From CAZNPL01 sp964574815 (GTDB lineage: Bacteria; Planctomycetota; Phycisphaerae; UBA1845), in contig CAZNPL010000017.1 in the NCBI GenBank assembly GCA_964574815.1, positions 60,408 through 124,407 on the forward strand: a stretch of DNA of 64,000 nt, written 5' to 3'. This document shows, in pieces, positions 26,521-34,030 of this stretch. A program made the position numbers and the translations under genes. The notes under the pieces were generated by a model, which did no database searches, was not told the origin of the DNA, and was given only the letters and a program-made list of their open reading frames with translations. Position 1 is the first letter of the stretch. Each line of letters opens with the position of its first letter.

Positions 26521-27605
26521 CGAACTGGGGCGCGCCCTGGATGCTGATTCTGCTGTTGCCTCTTGTGCCGCTCGTCTGGTGGCGCTGGGTGAGGCGGGCC
26601 CCACATTCGGCGGTACGCTTCTCGTCTGTCGACTGGCTGAAGCGCCATGGAAGCAGCTTTCGCACCAAGGCCCGACACCTCCTCCCGATTTCGCGAACGC
26701 TGGCGATCGGACTGCTGGTCGTCTGCATCGCCCGCCCTCAAAAAGGCAACGAGGAAACGCGCATCCTCTCGGAGGGCATCGCCATCCAGATGGTCGTGGA
26801 CCGGTCCAGCAGCATGCAGGCGATGGACTTCACCGTGGACGGCAAGCCCACCGACCGCCTCACCGCGGTCAAAGACGTGTTCAAGAACTTCGTGCTCGGT
26901 GGCGAAGACCTTGGCGGACGCCCCGACGATCTGATCGGCATGGTGAGCTTCGCCGGCTACGCGGACGGCAGTTGCCCGCTGACATTGGACCACTCCTTCC
27001 TGGTACAGACCCTCGATCAGATCGAGATCGTCACCGAGCGATCCGAGGACGGCACCGCCATCGGCGACGGGGTAGCGCTGGCCGTAGCGAGACTGCGCGA
27101 GCTCGACCGCCGCCGCGACGTGGTCGAGGCCAACCGCGTCAAGGGCAAGGTGATCATTCTGTTGACCGACGGCGAGAACAACGCCGGCGACATCTCGCCC
27201 GAAAAGGCGGCCGAGCTGGCCGACACCTTCGGCATCAAGATCTACACCATCGGCGCGGGCACCACCGGCTTCGCCCCTGTGCCGGTGCAGGACCCCTTCG
27301 GAACGATCCGAATGCGTCCGATGCGCGTCACCGTCGACGAGGAGACACTCAAGAAGATGGCCGCGATCACCGGCGGGCGATTCTGGCGCGCTACGGATAC
27401 GAACTCGCTCAAGGAGATCTACACCGAAATCGACAAGCTCGAGAAGACCGAGACCGAAGAGAAGCGGTATAAACAGTACGTGGAACTGGCCACCGAGAGC
27501 GTAAAGCTGGGATCGATCCCGCTGCCGCCGTTGTTGGCGGTCGTCTTCGCCCTCATGGCCATCGAGGTTCTTCTGGCCAACACGGCATTGAGAAAGGTGC
27601 CGTAG
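26517..27605 (+). CDS. batA: BatA-like von Willebrand A-domain membrane protein
   Basis: A 362-residue protein with N-terminal helices (about 8-24 and 58-72) and a C-terminal helix (about 335-355) enclosing an extracytoplasmic vWA domain. The MIDAS site is intact: DRSSS at 95-99, then a Thr and the downstream LLTDGENNAGD. Bat proteins are named for Bacteroides aerotolerance and probably form a membrane complex. Its ATG overlaps the preceding TGA. It is one of two vWA proteins encoded in tandem here, the usual BatA-BatB arrangement. Confidence 0.9.
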   Translation: MTNWGAPWMLILLLPLVPLVWWRWVRRAPHSAVRFSSVDWLKRHGSSFRTKARHLLPISRTLAIGLLVVCIARPQKGNEETRILSEGIAIQMVVDRSSSMQAMDFTVDGKPTDRLTAVKDVFKNFVLGGEDLGGRPDDLIGMVSFAGYADGSCPLTLDHSFLVQTLDQIEIVTERSEDGTAIGDGVALAVARLRELDRRRDVVEANRVKGKVIILLTDGENNAGDISPEKAAELADTFGIKIYTIGAGTTGFAPVPVQDPFGTIRMRPMRVTVDEETLKKMAAITGGRFWRATDTNSLKEIYTEIDKLEKTETEEKRYKQYVELATESVKLGSIPLPPLLAVVFALMAIEVLLANTALRKVP

Positions 27606-27612
27606 AACCGCC

Positions 27613-28617
27613 GTGCGAGACTTCAGCTTTGACCATCCAGTCTTGTTGAACCTCTTATGGGTCGTCCCGCTGCTGGGCGCCCTCTATTGGTGGGGATTCG
27701 CGCGCAAACGGCGCGCCCTCGAACGGTTCACCACCGTCAACCTGATCGGCACGCTCATACCTGCCGTCAGCCTCGCCCGCCAGCGCGCCAAGGCCGTCCT
27801 GGTCCTTATCGCGGCCGCCCTGATCGCCATGGCCATGACCGGTCCGCGGTGGGGAACGCGTGAAGTCGAGGTGCAGCGCCGCGGCGTCGATATCATGTTC
27901 GTTCTCGACGTGTCCAACTCGATGCTCGCCGAAGACGTCGTCCCGAATCGCCTGGAGCGGGCCAAGCTCGACATCAAGGACATGCTCGAGGTCCTGCCCG
28001 GCGATCGAGTGGGTCTGGTGACCTTCGCAGGCGAAAGTTCGCGTACCTGCCCGCTGACTATCAACTACGGCGCCTTTCGCATGGCCCTCGACGCGGTCGA
28101 CACCCGCAGCGCCCCGCGCGGCGGAACCAACATCGGTGACGCCATTCGGATGGCCGCCGACAGCTTCACCGACCCGATCAAGGGCCACAAGGCCATCCTC
28201 GTCATCAGCGACGGCGAGGAAACCGACGACAGCTACGCCGTCGAGGCCGCCCAGAACGCCTTCGAAGAGCAGGGCGTTCGCGTCTTCTGCGTCGGCATCG
28301 GCGATCCGGTCGAGGGAGGCCGCATTCCGGTCGTCCGCGGAGGACGTAGAACGTACCTCAAGTTCCAGGATCAGGAAGTGTGGACCAAGCTTCATCCCGG
28401 ACTGCTGCAGGACATGGCCGCGGTGGCCGATGGCGGATACTTCGCCAATACCGACTTCCATGAGATCTACGAGGTTATCGCCCAAAAGGTCCAGAGCCGC
28501 ACCTTTGAAACGGAGCGCAAGGAGATCGGCTACGCCCGCTTCCACTGGTTCGCCGGGCTGGCCCTGGTACTCTTGGTGATCGAAACCCTCATGACCGACC
28601 GAAAGGCGACGACATGA
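27613..28617 (+). CDS. batB: BatB-like von Willebrand A-domain membrane protein
   Basis: The GTG at 27613 lies 7 bases after the BatA stop. The 334-residue protein has two N-terminal membrane helices (about 12-28 and 62-76), a vWA domain with intact MIDAS residues Asp99, Ser101 and Ser103 (DVSNS), VISDGEETDD, and a C-terminal helix (about 310-328). In the Bat complex BatA and BatB are thought to pair through their vWA domains. Its stop overlaps the BatC start. Confidence 0.91.
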   Translation: MRDFSFDHPVLLNLLWVVPLLGALYWWGFARKRRALERFTTVNLIGTLIPAVSLARQRAKAVLVLIAAALIAMAMTGPRWGTREVEVQRRGVDIMFVLDVSNSMLAEDVVPNRLERAKLDIKDMLEVLPGDRVGLVTFAGESSRTCPLTINYGAFRMALDAVDTRSAPRGGTNIGDAIRMAADSFTDPIKGHKAILVISDGEETDDSYAVEAAQNAFEEQGVRVFCVGIGDPVEGGRIPVVRGGRRTYLKFQDQEVWTKLHPGLLQDMAAVADGGYFANTDFHEIYEVIAQKVQSRTFETERKEIGYARFHWFAGLALVLLVIETLMTDRKATT

Positions 28618-29459
28618 TGAAACGGCACCTGCCCGTGATTGCAGTGATGGCGCTCGCGCCGTTCGCGTTCGGGGACGAGCCCAGTCCTCGGCAACTGGTC
28701 GCCAAGGCGAACCAGGCTTTTGCCGATGGGAACTTTGAGGCCGCCCTCGAGGGCTACAACAAGGCCGATGTGTACATGCCGGAATCGCCGGAAGTGGCCT
28801 ACAACCAGGCGCTGGCCCATTACAAGCTCGGCGACTACGTGGCCGCGAGGATCCATTTCAACCGGGCACTGGCCACGCGAGACCTGGAACTGGAGGCCGA
28901 CGTCAAATACAACCTTGGCAACGTCGCCTATGCCTCCGCGCTCGAGAAGCTCTCCAGCCCGCAGGAGGCGATCGATTTGCTCAAGAAGGGTATTGGCCAC
29001 TACCGCGATGCCCTCGAACTCGACCCCGACGACCAGGACGCCAAGGCCAACATTCAAGCGGCCCAACTCCTCATCAAGGACCTGCTCGACAAGCTCAAAC
29101 AACAGCAGGAGCAGCAACAACAGCAACAGGGCGACCAGAACAATCAGAATCAGCAGCAACAAGACCAGCAACAACAGGAGCAACAACAGCAGCAGGGTCA
29201 GCAGGGCGACCAGCAACAGCAGCAGGACCCTGGCCAGGGCCAAGAACAGCAACAGGATCAACAGCAGCAGGAGAGCGGCCAACAGGACGCGAAGCAGCAA
29301 CAGTCCGATCAGCAGCAACAGCAGGTCGAGGCTCGCAAGATGACACAGGAAGAGGCCGAGCGGTTGCTTCAAGCGGTTCGTGACAAGGAGATGCGCCGCC
29401 GCGAAGAGCGTGCCCGCAGAATGCAGGCCCGGAGGTCGCCGGTGGTGAAGGACTGGTGA
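28614..29459 (+). CDS. batC: BatC-like TPR protein with long Gln-rich tail
   Basis: A 281-residue exported protein: signal peptide (1-20, VIAVMALAPFAFGDE), three or so TPR units (about 25-150), then residues 163-245 that are mostly Gln with Asp, Gly, Glu and Asn, and a charged helical end (TQEEAERLLQAVRDKEMRRREERA). The Gln tract is encoded by mixed CAG and CAA codons, so it is selected at protein level rather than a simple slipped repeat. Two ATGs are tandem (28614, 28617). Proteins of this shape are usual between BatB and BatD. Confidence 0.88.
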   Translation: MMKRHLPVIAVMALAPFAFGDEPSPRQLVAKANQAFADGNFEAALEGYNKADVYMPESPEVAYNQALAHYKLGDYVAARIHFNRALATRDLELEADVKYNLGNVAYASALEKLSSPQEAIDLLKKGIGHYRDALELDPDDQDAKANIQAAQLLIKDLLDKLKQQQEQQQQQQGDQNNQNQQQQDQQQQEQQQQQGQQGDQQQQQDPGQGQEQQQDQQQQESGQQDAKQQQSDQQQQQVEARKMTQEEAERLLQAVRDKEMRRREERARRMQARRSPVVKDW

Positions 29460-31252
29460 GCATGTTCAGGACGGTCGCCTCGATTGCTTTTGGACTCTTG
29501 CTCGCGCTGGCCGCTACGGGCCGCGCCGCCGATGTGGATTTCTCCATCAGCGGCCGCGAGACCTACGTCGGACTGCCGATCCGCATCCAGGTGACCGTCA
29601 AGAACGCCGACGAGCACGACCCGCCGGAACTGCCCGAGATTGACGGCGCTGACGTTCGACTGGAGGGGCCCAGCACTCAATCGTCCACCTTGATCGTCAA
29701 CGGAAGGGTCGAACGCACATCCTCGCACACCTACGCGATTGTGATCACCCCGCGCCAAGCCGGTACGCTCAGAGTCCCCAGCATTATCGTAAACGCTGAT
29801 GGAGAGTCGCGTGCGTCCACTCCCACAACGATCAGTGTGCGCGAGTCAGAGAACGACGGTCTGCTTTACCTCGAGATCGTCAGTGAGGAGAAATCGGTGT
29901 ACGTGGGCGAACCGATCGACGTCACGCTCGAAATCTGGCTCAAGCCGTTCTCGAATCGACAGGTCACCCTCGACGAATCCAACATGTGGCGATCCTGCGT
30001 CGATGTCCGCAACAGCGCGTGGGGGCCTTTCGCCGACGTGATTCAATCGGGCGAGGTTCGCGTCCGCACCGATACGCGGCGCGACGACGAGGGTCGGCTG
30101 GAGACCTACTACGTCTATCTGCTCCGGCACCGCGTCTGGCCCGAAAGGCCGGGCGTCTTCGATGCATCCGACATCACCGTCGTGGTCCAGTACCCGATCA
30201 ATGTGCGGCAAAACCGCTTCAGCATCTTTGCGCCGGAACACTCGATCAGCGCGGCCCGCCCCGTCTCGGCACAGGTTGGTGACGTGTCCATCCAGGTCAA
30301 ATCCCCGCCCGCCGAAGGTCGCCCCCCGATTTATCGCGGCGCAGTCGGAAAGTACAGTATGGAGGCCACCGCGACGCCCACCGAGGTCGCCGTCGGCGAT
30401 CCCATCACCATCAACATCGCCATCCGTGGAACCGGGCGACTCGAGCTGCTCCAGCCGCCCCCGCTCACCGAGCAGCCCGAACTGACGGCCGATTTCCGCG
30501 TGCCCGACGAGACGCTGGCCGGCACGATCGAAAACGGGGTCAAGAGGTTCAGCCAGTCCATCCGGGCCAAGCACGACAGCGTCGCCGAGATCCCGCCCAT
30601 CCAATTCGCCTACTTCGATCCGCAGGCGGAGCAGTACAACGTCATTGAAAGCGACCCGATTCCGATTCGAGTAAAAGAGGCGACCCGGATGGCCGTCAGC
30701 CAGGTTGTCGAGGGCGCCTCACCGGCCGCCGGCCGCACCGAGCTGACGCTGCTCGACGAAGGCATTTGGGCCAACTACGACGACGTCTCCGCACTGCTTG
30801 CCGGGCAATCATTGGTCCCGGGCTGGTGTGTCTGGGCCTGCACCGGGGCCGCGCCGGCGATCTACTTGCTCTGCTTTGCTTTAGTACGTTATCGCGACCG
30901 GGTCCGCGGCGACCAGGGTTTCGCTCGGCGGCGCTCGGCCCGCCGGACGGCGTTGTCGCGGATCGCCCAGGCCGCCCGCGACAACGGCAGCAACACCGCC
31001 GCGGCCGTCTCCGCCGCGTTGACCGGCTATGTGGCCGACCGCTGCAATCTGCCCCCGGGCGGCGTCACCCGTGCCGACGCGGTGCGGCAACTCCGCTCGC
31101 GGGCGGTTCCGGCCGAGGTCGTCGATCAGGTCGACGCGCTTCTGAGCCATTGCGAGAGCGCGCAGTACGCCGGTGGTGGCGACGGAGCGGCCGGGGATCT
31201 CGTGACCGGCGCCAAAAAGTGCATCGAACAACTCGAACGCCGCAGATTCTGA
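29456..31252 (+). CDS. batD: BatD-like protein
   Basis: A 598-residue membrane protein. Start is GTG 29456, which overlaps the BatC stop, or ATG 29462. After a signal peptide (ASIAFGLLLALAATGRA) come several immunoglobulin-like beta domains: FSISGRETYVGLPIRIQVTV at the start, LYLEIVSEEKSVYVGEPIDV near 150, and a third near 305-400. A membrane helix lies near 465-480 (WCVWACTGAAPAIYLLCFAL), followed by a cytosolic helical domain with FARRRSARRTALSRIAQAAR. This is the oxygen-tolerance BatD family layout. The large periplasmic portion is a natural client for the operon's foldase. Confidence 0.9.
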   Translation: MSMFRTVASIAFGLLLALAATGRAADVDFSISGRETYVGLPIRIQVTVKNADEHDPPELPEIDGADVRLEGPSTQSSTLIVNGRVERTSSHTYAIVITPRQAGTLRVPSIIVNADGESRASTPTTISVRESENDGLLYLEIVSEEKSVYVGEPIDVTLEIWLKPFSNRQVTLDESNMWRSCVDVRNSAWGPFADVIQSGEVRVRTDTRRDDEGRLETYYVYLLRHRVWPERPGVFDASDITVVVQYPINVRQNRFSIFAPEHSISAARPVSAQVGDVSIQVKSPPAEGRPPIYRGAVGKYSMEATATPTEVAVGDPITINIAIRGTGRLELLQPPPLTEQPELTADFRVPDETLAGTIENGVKRFSQSIRAKHDSVAEIPPIQFAYFDPQAEQYNVIESDPIPIRVKEATRMAVSQVVEGASPAAGRTELTLLDEGIWANYDDVSALLAGQSLVPGWCVWACTGAAPAIYLLCFALVRYRDRVRGDQGFARRRSARRTALSRIAQAARDNGSNTAAAVSAALTGYVADRCNLPPGGVTRADAVRQLRSRAVPAEVVDQVDALLSHCESAQYAGGGDGAAGDLVTGAKKCIEQLERRRF

Positions 31253-31381
31253 CGATGGCAGACCGATCGCAGCCCGAAGCAACCGCCGAAGCGCACCCCA
31301 GCGCGGGACGCCGCGCACGGGTGCCTTGTCGGGTGTCACTGGCCGCTTCCTGCCAGTGCGGCAAACGGGGCGGTCGGGTGC

Positions 31382-31597
31382 CATGCCCACGCCCGCGTGG
31401 GCATGCTTGTCTGTCGTGGGAGGTTGGCGGCCGGCGTCCATGTGTGGAACGTATGGGCCGATCCCGGCGTGAGGGTGCCATGGGCAAGCGGAGCCTCCCC
31501 AGACGGCGGAGCTTGCCCGTGTGTTTACCCCGCACGCCAATAGCACGGGCAACTCGGGCCTTACCCGCGGGTAAGGCCCGCGTTGCCCATGGCACCC
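31382..31597. repeat. Composite REPIN-like palindromic element
   Basis: Several nested inverted repeats stand in 216 bases. CATGCCCACG (31382-31391) pairs with CGTGGGCATG (31396-31405). GGGTGCCATGGGCAA (31473-31487) pairs with TTGCCCATGGCACCC (31583-31597). Inside this, GGGCAAGC (31482-31489) pairs with GCTTGCCC (31511-31518), and a perfect 26-base palindrome fills 31555-31580 (half-site CGGGCCTTACCCG), itself bracketed by GGGCAAC and GTTGCCC. The element lies between the BatD stop and the BatE signal peptide and stays open in the BatE frame. Confidence 0.7.
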
Positions 31598-32424
31598 GCT
31601 CCAAGCCCGTACGAAGCACCTTGGTCCTGCTGGCCACAATCCTGATTCCTGCGGTCGTCGCCCAGCCCGCAACCGCCCAGTTGATGAGCAGATCCACTCA
31701 ACAGAACGTCCTCATCGAAGCCCTCCAGGCCTACGACCGCGGCGTCGCGCAGCTTCGCGAGAATCCTAACGAAGCGCTCAACGCCTTCCGCACCGCCCGC
31801 GACGGATTCCAGGCCGTCATCGACAGCGGCGTCCGGAACGGCAAGCTGTACTACAACCTGGGCAATGCCCACCTGCGTCTCAAGGAGATCGGCCACGCCA
31901 TCGCCGCCTATCGTCGCGCCCAGAAGTTCATCCCCGGCGACGAGCAGCTTCGCAACAATCTCCGCTTCGCCCGCTCTCTGCGCCGCGACACCATCCGGGA
32001 AAGCGGCCAGCGGACCTTTCTGGAGACGGTCCTGTTCCTGCACTACTCGGTGCCGTTCAAGACGCGCGTTGTCGTGGCGGTCGTTGCTTACGGCCTGTTC
32101 TGGCTCCTGCTGCTGATGCGTCTTCTCAATCGTCGCATTCGCCTCGGATATGTCACACTCCTGGCGCTCTTCGTCTGGGGCACGCTGGCCGTTTCGATCG
32201 GCGTAGACTGGCCCGACCCGGACAACCCCGACGAGGGTGTCCTGGTGGCCGACGACGTCACGGTCCGCAAGGGCGACGGCGAATCCTATGCCCCGCTCTT
32301 CGCCCAGCCCCTCCACCAGGGCGTCGAGTTCGACGTCCTCGAGCAGCGCGAAGGCTGGGTCCACATCGAACTGGCCGACGGCAACCAGGGCTGGGTCCGC
32401 ATCCGCGAAGTGACGCTCTTTTGA
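31480..32424 (+). CDS. batE: BatE-like TPR and SH3 protein
   Basis: The C-terminal 260 residues are clear: after a signal-peptide-like stretch (TLVLLATILIPAVVAQPATAQ) come TPR units (KLYYNLGNAHLRLKEIGHAIAAYRRA), two membrane helices (about VVVAVVAYGLFWLLLL and YVTLLALFVWGTLAVSI) and a bacterial SH3 domain (VTVRKGDGESYAPLFAQPLHQGVEFDVLEQREGWVHIEL...GWVRI). This is the BatE layout. The start is uncertain: ATG 31255 is right after BatD, ATG 31480 lies within the repeat element, and TTG 31621 is just before the hydrophobic core. A REPIN-like element has been inserted here, so I give 31480 only provisionally. Confidence 0.83.
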   Translation: MGKRSLPRRRSLPVCLPRTPIARATRALPAGKARVAHGTRSKPVRSTLVLLATILIPAVVAQPATAQLMSRSTQQNVLIEALQAYDRGVAQLRENPNEALNAFRTARDGFQAVIDSGVRNGKLYYNLGNAHLRLKEIGHAIAAYRRAQKFIPGDEQLRNNLRFARSLRRDTIRESGQRTFLETVLFLHYSVPFKTRVVVAVVAYGLFWLLLLMRLLNRRIRLGYVTLLALFVWGTLAVSIGVDWPDPDNPDEGVLVADDVTVRKGDGESYAPLFAQPLHQGVEFDVLEQREGWVHIELADGNQGWVRIREVTLF

Positions 32425-32598
32425 AGACTGGCCCCACAAAACGATCTGCATTTGTTATAATCGGACGCGGCGATGCAAGCGCACTGCAACGCTGCAAACT
32501 TGTATCCGCACACGGCCGGTGCGTGTCGTGAGCATCATCACGGCAAGAGTCAGCGCCATTCCGGTCGGCTGCCTGTAAACGCCGTCCCCGAGAACACG

Positions 32599-32892
32599 TC
32601 AGAATTTCCTCTTACGCGTCCGTTTCTTCCAGTCCGGCGTTCGCGCGTCCCGAATCCGGGCCACCAGCCAGATCGCGCTCAGTATTGCCAGCAGGGCCGC
32701 CGCCACGGCCAGCATGATCAGTACGCTCGATATGGACATCGGCGACGTCCGCGAACCGCCCGGCGCCGAGGGTTGCTTGAGCCATTCATCGACGACCGTC
32801 GACAACCACAAGAGCAGGGGACAGGCCACACCGCACGCGGCCGTCGCCACCGCAATCTTCCAGATCGGCCATCGCTTGGAACGCTTGCTCAT
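32599..32892 (-). CDS. Small two-helix membrane protein
   Basis: A 97-residue protein from ATG 32892 (GTG 32904 is possible). A basic N-terminus (MSKRSKRW) is followed by membrane helix 1 (about 12-32), a short loop (VDEWLKQPSAPGGSRTSP), helix 2 (about 54-78, VLIMLAVAAALLAILSAIWLV), and a strongly basic tail (KKRTRKRK). No family is recognised. It ends the minus-strand run that contains the FHA and Hsp70 genes and is convergent with the Bat operon. Confidence 0.6.
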   Translation of the reverse strand: MSKRSKRWPIWKIAVATAACGVACPLLLWLSTVVDEWLKQPSAPGGSRTSPMSISSVLIMLAVAAALLAILSAIWLVARIRDARTPDWKKRTRKRKF

Positions 32893-33034
32893 CGCCGCCA
32901 CCACCGAGGTTCATGCTTTGCTGCTGTCGCCGGGAACGTCATCCACGCGCCACGCTACGCCGTTGTGCGCTTTCGTCAAGGTGCCTCGTATACCACCGCA
33001 CTCCGCGTGAGCTTGATGCAGTCGAACCGGAACT

Positions 33035-34003
33035 TTACAGCCGCAGGCTGGCGAGAATCTCGAACGGCCCGATTGTCAGCACGTCCCGATCGCGCAGCAT
33101 ATGCCGCATGACCTCGTTGTTGTTGATCCTGGTGCGGCCGGACCCGCCGAGGTCCTCCACCTCCCACCGGTTCCCGACCGACTGGATGGCGCAATGGCGA
33201 CGGTCCACCTCTGGATGTGGCAACAGCCACAGCGCCGGTTCGGCGCTGCCGATCTCGACCCGTTGCGGCGCCAGCATGTTGAAGGTCGGCGAGATGATAC
33301 TCGGGCCGCGTTGGATGATCAGCGAAAGCGGCGGCGCCACTTCCGCGCCGGACGAGCGGCCTCGACCTTTGGTGCGCGCCACTCTGATTCGATAGCCGCC
33401 CAAGTCGAAAAAGTCCGCATCGTTCAACAGCGACTCGGTGCATGCCTCGTTGTTCACGCGTAGCTGCGTGCCGGAATCGAAAGCCTGAATCCACCAGTTG
33501 CCGTTGGCATATTTGACCCGGCAATGACGGCCGGCCAGACGCCCCGACTTCAGCGGAAGCGTGCAGCTCGTGTCCGACCCGATATCGATTGTCGCGCCCT
33601 CGACAAGCTGAACGCGATCCTCGATGTTGGACGGGCCCGCAATGACGATGAGCTCGAACTCCGGCAGTGGCGCCGCCACCTGCATGGCCAGGTGGGCGTC
33701 TCGATCAATCCCCAGCTCCTCCGCCAGCGCTTTGTCGTATGCCTCCTTCTGCGGCGGATCGGTCAGGACGACCCGTGCCCGTGCGATGCGATTCATCATG
33801 TCCTGAATCGTCTCCCGCGTCGCCCGATCGGGATGTTCCTGATACGGTTTCAGCAGGCGGAACAACTTGCGCACCGCGCTCTCGATCCGCTCGTAATGGC
33901 TGCAGAACAGCTCCAGACCGAGAAGGTCGTAGTGGTGCGGCGGGCGCGGCCCGGGCGGGATTTCCAGATAGAGCGAATACGGGTCGCCGCTTGGTCCTTC
34001 CAT
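33035..34003 (-). CDS. J-domain protein with two FHA domains
   Basis: The 322-residue protein begins with a J-like domain: PHHYDLLGL (22-30) matches the J-domain start, HPD is at 57-59, and ARARVVLTDPPQKEAYD matches helices III-IV. HPD is the tripeptide that triggers Hsp70 ATP hydrolysis. Two forkhead-associated domains follow: residues about 115-205 (IGSDTSCTL...RHCRV...NNE) and about 228-318 (IGSAEPALWL...RRHCAI...INNNEV). FHA domains read phospho-Thr, although the first has Gly-Ser where Gly-Arg is usual. The gene follows an Hsp70-like gene by 27 bases on the same strand, so the two are very likely a cochaperone pair. Confidence 0.82.
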   Translation of the reverse strand: MEGPSGDPYSLYLEIPPGPRPPHHYDLLGLELFCSHYERIESAVRKLFRLLKPYQEHPDRATRETIQDMMNRIARARVVLTDPPQKEAYDKALAEELGIDRDAHLAMQVAAPLPEFELIVIAGPSNIEDRVQLVEGATIDIGSDTSCTLPLKSGRLAGRHCRVKYANGNWWIQAFDSGTQLRVNNEACTESLLNDADFFDLGGYRIRVARTKGRGRSSGAEVAPPLSLIIQRGPSIISPTFNMLAPQRVEIGSAEPALWLLPHPEVDRRHCAIQSVGNRWEVEDLGGSGRTRINNNEVMRHMLRDRDVLTIGPFEILASLRL

Positions 34004-34030
34004 GTCGTGTCCCTGATGCGTACGAAGAGC

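Noticed and set aside
29098..29340. A possible simple-sequence (CAG)n repeat or CRISPR-like array.
   Set aside because: The units are irregular, without spacers, and encode a Gln-rich tail in frame. No CRISPR array or cas gene is seen anywhere in the window.
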